This document shows positions 17,085-24,150 of a stretch of 64,000 bases of DNA, in pieces. Positions within the stretch are counted from its first letter, which is position 1. Each line of letters begins with the position of its first letter. The stretch is from Palsa-504 sp963753195 (GTDB taxonomy: Bacteria; Actinomycetota; Actinomycetes; Streptosporangiales; Streptosporangiaceae), in contig CAVWBH010000007.1 of the NCBI GenBank assembly GCA_963753195.1, positions 62,001 to 126,000 on the forward strand, written 5' to 3'. The translations under genes were made by a program, and so were the position numbers. The notes below the pieces were generated by a model that did not search any database, was not told the origin of the DNA, and was given only the letters and a program-made list of their open reading frames with translations.

Positions 17085-17272
17085 TTCGCAGGCAGCGGTG
17101 GTAGCAGGGCGCTGACGTGCGCGAAAGGCCCGTGAGGCATCCGGGTGCGGGGGCGTGGCACCACGGTCCGTTCGGGCTAAAGTGACCTTTCCCGAACGAC
17201 GCTGCGGCGTGCGCCGGTCCGGCTGAGAGCGCCGATCGGGACGGCACCATCGTGCTGCCACCGCCGCGGAAA

Positions 17273-17330
17273 GATTCCACCCGCATGGGCACCTTCGGGT
17301 GACGCCGATCCCGTCCCGCGTTCGTAGCGT
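17273..17330 (+). promoter_or_regulatory. Conserved 34-bp box (copy D) with -10 element
   Basis: Box at 17273-17306: GATTCCACC, 5 nt, ATG, GG, then CACCTTCGGGTGACGCC (one T to C change). A TAGCGT -10 lies at 17325-17330, 20 nt after GTGACG. It points to the start at 17364. Boxes C and D are back to back, each facing its own transcription unit. Confidence 0.75.
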
Positions 17331-17363
17331 GCAGGTTCACGGACCTAAACCGAAGGACGGTAT

Positions 17364-17576
17364 ATGGGCTTGAACTCGCGCTACGAGATCCGCGTCAAGG
17401 GCGTCCTCGACGGGCAGTGGACCGCCTGGTTCGAGAACCTGCAGGTCACCAGCGATGGCGAGGAAACGGTCATCTCAGGGCCGGTCGCCGATCAGGCCGC
17501 CCTGCACGGGCTGCTGACCAAGGTGCGCGACCTCGGGCTGTTCCTGATCTCGGTGCGCCACGTCGATCCAGACTGA
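17364..17576 (+). CDS. Small conserved protein of unknown function
   Basis: 70 residues, no membrane segment: MGLNSRYEIRVKGVLDGQWT, then VISGPVADQAALHGLLTKVR. Small proteins with this YEIRVKG...W...F and GPVxDQAALHGLLxKVRDLG pattern are widespread in actinomycetes and unannotated; some lie beside polyketide or stress genes. A compact beta-beta-alpha fold is likely. The start ATG follows GAAGGACGG. First gene of a unit with the 44-residue ORF and the FAD monooxygenase, behind box D. Confidence 0.8.
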   Translation: MGLNSRYEIRVKGVLDGQWTAWFENLQVTSDGEETVISGPVADQAALHGLLTKVRDLGLFLISVRHVDPD

Positions 17577-17625
17577 CCATCGCGCCACCGCCGGGCGTCC
17601 GCCCAGGAAACACCAGGAGGAGACT

Positions 17626-17760
17626 ATGCATCCGGTCATCATCCGGCAGCTCGCCGCCGACCACATCGAGGAGATGCACGTGCAGGCCGCGGACGAACGC
17701 CTGGCCCGCCGGGCGCGCCGGGCCCGCCGCCGCGCGCCGTCCACCGGGAGGGCCGGGTGA
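17626..17760 (+). CDS. 44-residue Arg-rich small protein
   Basis: ATG at 17626 with a strong AGGAGG site 5 nt upstream. Product: MHPVIIRQLAADHIEEMHVQ, then AADERLARRARRARRRAPST and GRAG. It is an amphipathic helix followed by an Arg-rich tail. Its TGA (17758-17760) overlaps the ATG of the next gene (TGATG), which strongly suggests it is translated. No known domain. Short Arg-rich ORFs of this kind often sit before LuxR- or WhiB-controlled genes in actinomycetes, but a role is not known to me. Confidence 0.65.
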   Translation: MHPVIIRQLAADHIEEMHVQAADERLARRARRARRRAPSTGRAG

Positions 17761-19313
17761 TGGACGCCGACGTGATCATCGTGGGCGCGGGCCCGGCCGG
17801 CCTGATGCTGGCCGGTGAGCTGGGCCTGGCGGGAGTGCGGCCGCTGGTACTGGAGCGGCAGCCGCGGCTGCGGGAGACCCCGAAGGCCAACGGTTTCAAC
17901 GGGCAGATCGTGGAACTGCTGCGCTACCGGGGGCTGCTGGCCCGGGTCGAAGCGGCCAGCGGCCGCCCGGTCGGCCCGGCTCCGGGGGCGCCGTTCGGCG
18001 GCCTGCAGCTGGACTTCGCGCACCTGGCGGACTCCCCGATGCGGGCGGTGCACCTCCCGCAGCCGCGGCTCGAGCGGCTGCTCGCTGAACACGCCCGCGC
18101 ACTGGGCGCCGACCTCCGCCGCGGGCACGAGGTGGCCGGGGTCAGCCAGGACGACGCGACGGTGACCGCGGACGTGCGCGGCCCGGACGGGCCGTACCGG
18201 GTGACCGCCCGGTACCTGGCGGGCTGCGACGGCGCGCACAGCCGGGTCCGTGACACGGCCGGGATCCCGTTCCCCGGCACCACCTATCCCGAGGTCAACC
18301 GGCTGGCTCAGGTCACCGTGCCCGATTCGGTGACCTGGCTGGGTAACGGCGACCTCGACGTCCCGGGGCTGGGCCTGCTCCGCCCGGGTTTCACCCGCAC
18401 CGACCGCGGTGTGTTCGGCTTCGGGCCGCTCAGCCAGGGGGACCTGCTCGTCCAGACAACCGAGGACGAGGCCGGCGGAGCCGACGACGACGCGCCGATG
18501 ACCCTGGCCGAGTTCCGGGACAGCATCCGCCGCGTGCTCGGCGCGGATCTTCCGCTGGGAGAAGTCACCCGGCTGTCGCGCTACGGGTTCCAGGCCCGGC
18601 AGGCCGAACGGTACCGCGACGGGCGGGTCCTGCTGGCCGGCGACGCGGCTCACCAGTTTCCCGCCACGGGCATCGGCATCAACGTCGGCATGTCCGACGC
18701 GGTCAACCTGGCCTGGAAGCTGGCCGCCGTCATCGGCGGCTGGGCGCCGACCGGCCTGCTGGACACCTATCACGACGAGCGCCACTTCGCCGGCGCCCGG
18801 GCCCTGCTGGCGACCCAGGCTCAGGTGGCTCTGCGGCGCGGGCAGGACCCGGCCGCCGAAGCGCTCCGGGGCCTGTTCGGCGAACTGCTCGCCGACGAGC
18901 AGCCGCTGCGCCGGATCGCCGCCCTGATCGCCGGCACCGACCTCCGCTACCCGGCGGCCGGCCCCGGCCAGCACCCCTTGACCGGCACCTTCGTGCCCGA
19001 CCTGACCCTGCACACCGGCCGGGGCAGGACCAGCGTGGCCGAACTCATGCATGCGGCCCGGCCCGTTCTCCTCGACCTCGGCGGCCGCCCGGAGCTCCGC
19101 GAGAGCGCCCGGGACTGGCAGCGCCGCGTCGACATCCGCACCGCGCAGACCGATCACCGGCCGGCCGACGCCCTGCTGATCCGCCCGGACGCCTACATCG
19201 CCTGGGCCGCAGCCACCGGCGAACCCGCCGCCACCGCGTCACTCACGCTGCGCGAAGCGCTCCGCGGGTGGTTCGGCACACCGCCGGTGGCCCCGCGGGC
19301 TGCTCGGGGCTGA
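17760..19313 (+). CDS. FAD-dependent aromatic monooxygenase (PHBH/rifampicin monooxygenase-like)
   Basis: 517 residues of the group A flavoprotein hydroxylase family. FAD motif DVIIVGAGPAGLMLAGELGL at the N-terminus, DG motif YLAGCDGAHSRVRDTAG, GD motif RVLLAGDAAHQFPATGIGIN (about 285-305), and a C-terminal thioredoxin-like domain from about 400 (RTSVAELMHAARPVLLDLGG). NAD(P)H and O2 hydroxylate aromatic substrates. The family includes rifampicin monooxygenases and polyketide-tailoring enzymes; I cannot tell which. The ATG at 17760 overlaps the upstream 44-residue ORF. In the box D unit, next to an exporter and whiB7, antibiotic inactivation is a reasonable inference. Confidence 0.88.
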   Translation: MDADVIIVGAGPAGLMLAGELGLAGVRPLVLERQPRLRETPKANGFNGQIVELLRYRGLLARVEAASGRPVGPAPGAPFGGLQLDFAHLADSPMRAVHLPQPRLERLLAEHARALGADLRRGHEVAGVSQDDATVTADVRGPDGPYRVTARYLAGCDGAHSRVRDTAGIPFPGTTYPEVNRLAQVTVPDSVTWLGNGDLDVPGLGLLRPGFTRTDRGVFGFGPLSQGDLLVQTTEDEAGGADDDAPMTLAEFRDSIRRVLGADLPLGEVTRLSRYGFQARQAERYRDGRVLLAGDAAHQFPATGIGINVGMSDAVNLAWKLAAVIGGWAPTGLLDTYHDERHFAGARALLATQAQVALRRGQDPAAEALRGLFGELLADEQPLRRIAALIAGTDLRYPAAGPGQHPLTGTFVPDLTLHTGRGRTSVAELMHAARPVLLDLGGRPELRESARDWQRRVDIRTAQTDHRPADALLIRPDAYIAWAAATGEPAATASLTLREALRGWFGTPPVAPRAARG

Positions 19314-19379
19314 CCTGCGGGGCCATCGGCTCGGGTGTTACCAGCGGCGGCTCACGCCGCTTCGGTCTGGGCGGTGCCC

Positions 19380-19682
19380 TCAGTATTCATCCGGCGAGGA
19401 GATGGCCTCGGCGACCGTGATCTCCGGCTCCCCGCTGGCGCCGGCCATCGCGATGAGCGCCTGCAGGTCGGGCTGAGCGAAGAAGTTCTGGAAGTGCGCG
19501 GCGCTCTGCCACTCGTCCACAACGAGGACGAAGCCGTCGCCGACCGCGAAGCGGTGGTGGATGCCGCCGCCTGACGCCTGGGCGTCCTGGGCCATCTTCG
19601 CGAACTGATCACCGTGCTCGGTCAGAGCCTGGCGGAACTTGGCCACGTCACCCGGGAACTTGGCGGTGATGACGACGCTCAT
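19380..19682 (-). CDS. ABM-domain (antibiotic biosynthesis monooxygenase-like) protein
   Basis: 100 residues, single dimeric alpha-beta barrel: VVITAKFPGDVAKFRQALTE, GGIHHRFAVGDGFVLVVDEW, HFQNFFAQPDLQALIAMAGA. Such proteins are cofactor-free monooxygenases, heme-degrading enzymes or small stress proteins. The start ATG follows GGGAGGG. Convergent with the FAD monooxygenase gene, and last in a minus-strand run with the SRPBCC and DedA genes. Substrate unknown. Confidence 0.8.
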   Translation of the reverse strand: MSVVITAKFPGDVAKFRQALTEHGDQFAKMAQDAQASGGGIHHRFAVGDGFVLVVDEWQSAAHFQNFFAQPDLQALIAMAGASGEPEITVAEAISSPDEY

Positions 19683-19806
19683 GATCGGAGCCCTCCCTTG
19701 ACTCGCATGCCGCGCGGCGCGCGGCTGGCGGTAGAGGTACGTCGCCGCTGCGGGCCACGGATCACCGGCGGGGTCCCGGGTGGGCGGGGCGGGTGGGCGC
19801 GGGCGG

Positions 19807-20405
19807 CTAGTCGAGCGCGAGGGTGCTGGCCGCGGCCAGCACCGCGGTGACGTGGCCGGGATCCCCGGTGGCGTACAGGTCCAGGTCGGCGGCCGTGACC
19901 CGGTTGGCGACCAGGCGGCAGAACCCGGCCGCGTCGGTGACGATCAAGACGGCGGCCGGCACGCGCACCGGGGCCGTTGCGGCCCCGCGCACCGGGGCCG
20001 TCGCGGCCCCGCGCACCGGCAGGTCCCAGGTCCCGGCGCCAGCAGGTTCATCCAGCGCCTGGTGGTGCGGATGTCCCAGTTGTAGCGGACCACGGTGCCG
20101 CCAGCTACCGGGGTTAGGGTCCAGCGCCCGGTGCCCGCCAGCTCCCCGGTGGCCTCGGCCACCAGCTCTGACGGCGGGTGCACGTGGGTCACCCGCACGT
20201 CAAAGCCGAGCGTGTAGGGCAGCCGGGTCCGGAACAGCAAGCGCATGCGCTTGCCGGTCCCGTCGGCGGCGCCCGGCTCGAGCTCCTCCACGCTGGCCAC
20301 GTACGTCCACCAGCTCGGCCACCGCTCGGCGTGGTGAATCTCCTCCCACACCCGCTCGATGGGCGCGTTGATCGGCCAGATGCTGACAAAGTGATACTCG
20401 GCCAC
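19807..20405 (-). pseudogene. SRPBCC-family gene, 3' end lost and joined to another gene remnant
   Basis: From the GTG at 20403-20405 (AGGAGG 4 nt upstream) the frame encodes a clear SRPBCC polyketide-cyclase-like domain: MAEYHFVSIWPINAPIERVW, WPSWWTYVASVEELEPGA, YNWDIRTTRRWMNLLAPGPG. At about 20040 homology stops, some 30 residues before the usual end; the frame continues as an Arg/Pro-rich tail to 19944. Directly after the break, another minus frame (to 19807) encodes TWDLPVRGAATAPV, then DAAGFCRLVANRVTAADLDL, which resembles the C-terminus of mycothiol-dependent maleylpyruvate isomerase-family proteins. A 24-bp tandem repeat lies at the junction. I read this as a deletion fusion of two genes. 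Confidence 0.6.
19963..20019. repeat. 24-bp tandem repeat (2.4 copies)
   Basis: Units at 19963-19986 and 19987-20010 differ by one base (GCGCACCGGGGCCGT, then T or C, then GCGGCCCC), followed by a partial third copy to 20019. It sits at the junction between the SRPBCC 5' part and the second remnant. Confidence 0.85.
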
Positions 20406-20451
20406 GTATCCTCCTGCGTTCCTTAGCCGTGTTCCTTAGCCGTCCGGTGGG

Positions 20452-21177
20452 CTAGCTCACCAGCTCCGTGGGTTCGTGGTCCGGCTCGCCGGCGGCTCGG
20501 CTCGTCCCGGTCAGCGCGGCCAGTCGTGGAGCGCGTTCGGCCAGCATCCGGACGCCGAGGCACGCCGGGCAGGCGGCCTCCATCCAGGCCGCGGGCGGGC
20601 GGTTGCGGCGCCTGGCCCGCCAGAAGACCAGTGCACCCGCCACCAGCAGGGCCACCGCGGCCAGGGCCGGGCCCTTCGCCTGGTTGAAGGCCCGGTCGGC
20701 CAGCGGCCCGAGCAGGAGGCCGAGGACCAGGTGGAGCTGAAGGAACACGCTGCTGCCCAGGATGAGCGCGGGCAGCGCACGCCGTCCGCTCAGCCCAGCC
20801 ACGCCCGCGGCGACCACGGTCAGCGTCCGCAGCCCCGGCGTGGCACGCCCGATGGCGAGCCCGGCCGGGCTGCGGGTCTCGGCGAACGCGGCCGCACGGC
20901 CGACCCGCGCCTCGGTCAGGCCCAGGCGCGGGCCGTACCGGGAGATGGCCCGGTGAGCGGGCCCCCGGCACGCGAGGAACAGCGCCGTCGTGCCGACCAC
21001 GGCGATGACCTCGAAACCGGCCACGGCCAGCCACAACGGGAACCGTCCCGCGGCCACCCGTTCCCCCACCGTGAACATGACCAGATCGGCAGGCAGCGGA
21101 ATCGGCACACCGGCCTCCATCGGCAGCAGCAGCGCCAGGGCGGCCAGCCCGCTGACACCGGCGGCGCCGGCCCTCAT
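20452..21177 (-). CDS. DedA/VTT-family membrane protein
   Basis: 241-residue polytopic membrane protein. Seen: LALLLPMEAGVPIPLPADLV (the conserved pre-helix of DedA proteins), LAVAGFEVIAVVGTTALFLA, GRATPGLRTLTVVAAGVAGL (the F/GRxxPxxR motif as GRATPGLR), and a last helix (AAVALLVAGALVFWRARRR). DedA proteins are probable lipid scramblases or proton-coupled transporters needed for envelope homeostasis. I chose the ATG at 21175-21177 because GGAAGG lies 9 nt upstream; the frame is open to 21303. First gene of the run leading into the broken SRPBCC gene. Confidence 0.8.
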   Translation of the reverse strand: MRAGAAGVSGLAALALLLPMEAGVPIPLPADLVMFTVGERVAAGRFPLWLAVAGFEVIAVVGTTALFLACRGPAHRAISRYGPRLGLTEARVGRAAAFAETRSPAGLAIGRATPGLRTLTVVAAGVAGLSGRRALPALILGSSVFLQLHLVLGLLLGPLADRAFNQAKGPALAAVALLVAGALVFWRARRRNRPPAAWMEAACPACLGVRMLAERAPRLAALTGTSRAAGEPDHEPTELVS

Positions 21178-21448
21178 TTCCAGCAACCTTCCATCTGCGC
21201 CTCCCCAGGTCCCGAGCCTTGACGGGGGCATCTCCTGACCGGCACGGCCCGGCAGCCGTCTGATGACGCCCCGCCGAAGTGAGTACGTCACCGTCGCGGC
21301 CACCGGATCACGGCCACGGGATACGGCGTCGCGCGCCGTGCATCTGGCGGAGCGAATTCCTGGGTGATTTGATGGGTTTAGTGGACTATGGGTGGCCGCG
21401 GGAGCGCGATCACGGTCCGCGCACGAATCGACGGAAGCGCGGGAGACG

Positions 21449-22729
21449 ATGACAACCCAGACCGATCACCACACCGGCGTCGTAGTGGACCCCAGCTCGC
21501 TGAGGGCCCGCGTCGCGGCCCTGCGGGAGGGCGGTCCGGACGCAATCGTCGACGCCGCCCGCGTCGTCGCGCGGCAGCTGGCCGCGCGGGCCGAGGAGAA
21601 CGACCGGCTGGCGCGCTATCCCACCGAGAGCATCGAGGAACTCTGGTCGACGGGTCTGTGGGCGCTGCCGATCCCGGCCGATCGCGGCGGGATCGGCGCC
21701 GGCCTGACGACCGCCGCTCAGGTCGCTCGCATTCTCGGCGGCGCGGACGCCTCAGTCGCGCTCATCTACTTGTGGCACATCTCCCAGCTCCGCAGCGCGA
21801 ACGCCTACTGGCCGGAGCGCTGGTGGCGCCAGCTCAACCAGGACGCCGCGATCGGACCGGCGTGCAATGCGCTCCGGGTCGAACCCGAGCTCGGCACGCC
21901 GGTGCGCGGCGGCGTACCGGCGACCAAGGCGGTGCGCACGACGGCCCCCGACGGCAGCCCCGCATGGCGGATCAACGGGAGGAAGATCTTCTCGACCGCG
22001 AGCACCGGCCTGCGCTGGATGGGCGTGTGGGCCGCGACGCCCGAAGACGACGAGGGCGGCCTCCAGGTCGGCATGGTGCTCGTCCCGCACGGCGCGCCCG
22101 GGGTCGAGATCATCGAGGGGAGCTGGAATCACCTCGGGATGCGGGCGTCCGCGAGCAACGACGTGGTCTTTCACGACGTGCTCGTGCCGGTCGACAACGC
22201 CATCGGCCTCACTCCCTTTACCGGCGTCGACCCCGCGGTGACGCGCGAGGACCCGAAAGGCTCCGGGAGCTGGGTGGGCGTGATCGAGACGAGCTTGTAC
22301 CTCGGCGTGCTCGAGGCGGGCCGGGACTTCTTCGTGAAGTTCCTCAATGAACGGGTACCGGCCAACCTCGGTGCTCCGCTCGCCTCGCTCGACCGCTTTC
22401 AGCAAGCGGTCGGTGAAATCGAGCTGGCCATCTACGAGAATGACACGCTGATCTCGAACCTCGCGCGACGTATCGAGGCGCTGGAGAACGATCAGAGCTC
22501 GCCGCTCGTCCCCCGTTCCGAACTCGGCCTGACGAAGGTCGCGACCTCGCGGAACGTGGTGCGCGCCCTCGAGCTCGCGATCTCGATGATCGGCAACCCG
22601 GGCCTGTCCGCGGACAACCCGCTGCAGCGGCACTACCGCGACGCGCTGTGCAGCCGGGCGCACGCCCCCCAGGCCGACATCGTCCTGGGCGGCGCCGGGC
22701 GCGGCGCGCTGAGCCGCGCCGCGTCCTAG
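21449..22729 (+). CDS. Acyl-CoA dehydrogenase-family flavoprotein
   Basis: 426 residues with the three acyl-CoA dehydrogenase segments: helical N-terminus (TESIEELWSTGLWALPIPAD), beta domain (INGRKIFSTASTGLRWMGVW, EGSWNHLGMRASASNDVVFH) and C-terminal helices (GLTKVATSRNVVRALELAIS). The catalytic base cannot be assigned with confidence. The sequence resembles the branch that includes flavin monooxygenases of the DszC/HpaH type as well as true dehydrogenases. The ATG at 21449-21451 fits the family start. It is followed after 17 nt by the MmgE/PrpD gene, so a small catabolic unit for a branched or cyclic acid is likely. Confidence 0.85.
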   Translation: MTTQTDHHTGVVVDPSSLRARVAALREGGPDAIVDAARVVARQLAARAEENDRLARYPTESIEELWSTGLWALPIPADRGGIGAGLTTAAQVARILGGADASVALIYLWHISQLRSANAYWPERWWRQLNQDAAIGPACNALRVEPELGTPVRGGVPATKAVRTTAPDGSPAWRINGRKIFSTASTGLRWMGVWAATPEDDEGGLQVGMVLVPHGAPGVEIIEGSWNHLGMRASASNDVVFHDVLVPVDNAIGLTPFTGVDPAVTREDPKGSGSWVGVIETSLYLGVLEAGRDFFVKFLNERVPANLGAPLASLDRFQQAVGEIELAIYENDTLISNLARRIEALENDQSSPLVPRSELGLTKVATSRNVVRALELAISMIGNPGLSADNPLQRHYRDALCSRAHAPQADIVLGGAGRGALSRAAS

Positions 22730-22746
22730 GGACGCCGGCGGCCGTC

Positions 22747-24126
22747 ATGAACGTCGAGGATCTCAGCGCGCCGCTCGCGCGGCACGCGGCGCAGTACCCG
22801 TCCGATGGGCTCGATGACGCGACGATCTCGCACCTGCAGGCGAACCTGCTCGACGTCATCGGGGTGACGCTCGGCGGCGTGCACGCGGCGGGCCTGCCCG
22901 GGCTGCGCGAGTTTCTCCGGCAGACCTCCTCGGCCGGGCGCGGCGTCCTGTTCGGCACGGCGGACCGGCTGAGCGCCCCGGCCGCGGCGTTCGCGAATGC
23001 CGCGGCCGCCCACGCGCTGGAGTTCGACGACGCCTTCGACGCCGGCGGCGGCATGCACGCCGGTCCGGTCGTGCACTCGGTCGCGCTGGCCGTGGCCGAC
23101 GAGCTCGGCGGAGTCCCGGGAACCGAGTACCTCGGTGCCGTCGCCGTCGGCCTCGACGTCGCGGTCCGCCTCGCCGCGGCTCCCACCGTCGACTTCGGCT
23201 GGCACCGCGCCTCCGTCTTCTCGGTCTTCGGGGCGACGGTCACCGCGGGACGGCTCATCGGACTCGACGCGCCGGCCATGCGGCACGCGCTCGGCCTCGC
23301 GCTGAGCCAGGCCAGCGGCAGCCGCCAGTCGATCCGGGACGGCTCGCTGAGCACCCGGCTGCACACCGGATTCGCCGCCCGGAACGCCATCACCGCCGCG
23401 TTCCTGGCCCGGTCGGGCTTCACCGGCGCAGCGCAGATCTTCGACGGTCCCGACGGCTTCATCGCGCTGTTCCAGCGAGGTGAGTACCGGCGAGAGCTCG
23501 TGCTCGACGGGCTCGGCGAGCACCTGCAGTCGAGCCGCATCTCGACGAAGCCCTTTCCCGGTGGCCGGCCGACCCACGCGCTGCTCGAGGCGGCGCTCGA
23601 ACTCCGGACCGAGCTCGGCGGCGCGGGTATCGAGGAGGTCGTGGTGCACGCGCCTGCGGCGCTGGCCGTCCAGGCCGGCGCGGCGTTCCCGACCACCTTC
23701 GCGGCGACCTACAGCCTCCCGTACTCCATCGCGCTCGCGCTCGCGACCGGCCGCGCGCCGATCGCCGCGTTCGTCGAGCCCCTCGAGGCGCCGGCGCCGG
23801 TTCGAGCGATGTACGGGCGGATCCGCATCGTCGAGGACGAGAGCGGGAGCACGCACGGCGTGATCGAGGTCCGCGACCGCGGCGGCCGGACGCTTCGCCG
23901 GGTGGCGAGCGAGGCATCGGGAGGGCCGTCCAACCCGCTGTCCGAGCGCGCGCGGCTGGCCAAACTCTGGTCGCTGTATGAGTACTCGGGCCGGCCGTTC
24001 GGCCAGGGCACGCTGCGTGAGGCCATCTCGCTGGTGGACCGGCTGACCGAGCTCTCCTCGACGAGCAGGCTCACCCAGCTCCTCGCAGCCGGGCCGGCGG
24101 ACCCCGCTCTCACCATTCGCGGGTGA
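22747..24126 (+). CDS. MmgE/PrpD-family protein
   Basis: 459 residues of the family that includes 2-methylcitrate dehydratase and cis-aconitate decarboxylase. Seen: LQANLLDVIGVTLGGVHAAG, AAAHALEFDDAFDAGGGMHA (family motif HxxxxDD), HRASVFSVFGATVTAGRLIG and ISTKPFPGGRPTHALLEAAL. Reaction: probably dehydration or decarboxylation of a tricarboxylate-like substrate; the acyl-CoA dehydrogenase partner argues against a methylcitrate-cycle role, and no prpC or prpB is present. The ATG is 17 nt after the previous stop. Confidence 0.87.
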   Translation: MNVEDLSAPLARHAAQYPSDGLDDATISHLQANLLDVIGVTLGGVHAAGLPGLREFLRQTSSAGRGVLFGTADRLSAPAAAFANAAAAHALEFDDAFDAGGGMHAGPVVHSVALAVADELGGVPGTEYLGAVAVGLDVAVRLAAAPTVDFGWHRASVFSVFGATVTAGRLIGLDAPAMRHALGLALSQASGSRQSIRDGSLSTRLHTGFAARNAITAAFLARSGFTGAAQIFDGPDGFIALFQRGEYRRELVLDGLGEHLQSSRISTKPFPGGRPTHALLEAALELRTELGGAGIEEVVVHAPAALAVQAGAAFPTTFAATYSLPYSIALALATGRAPIAAFVEPLEAPAPVRAMYGRIRIVEDESGSTHGVIEVRDRGGRTLRRVASEASGGPSNPLSERARLAKLWSLYEYSGRPFGQGTLREAISLVDRLTELSSTSRLTQLLAAGPADPALTIRG

Positions 24127-24150
24127 GGCGCCGGGGCGGGCCCGGGGAGG

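Noticed and set aside
19640..19660. Possible fifth copy of the 34-bp box (CGTCACCCG)
   Set aside because: Only the GGGTGACG part matches; GATTCCACC is missing, and it lies inside a coding gene.
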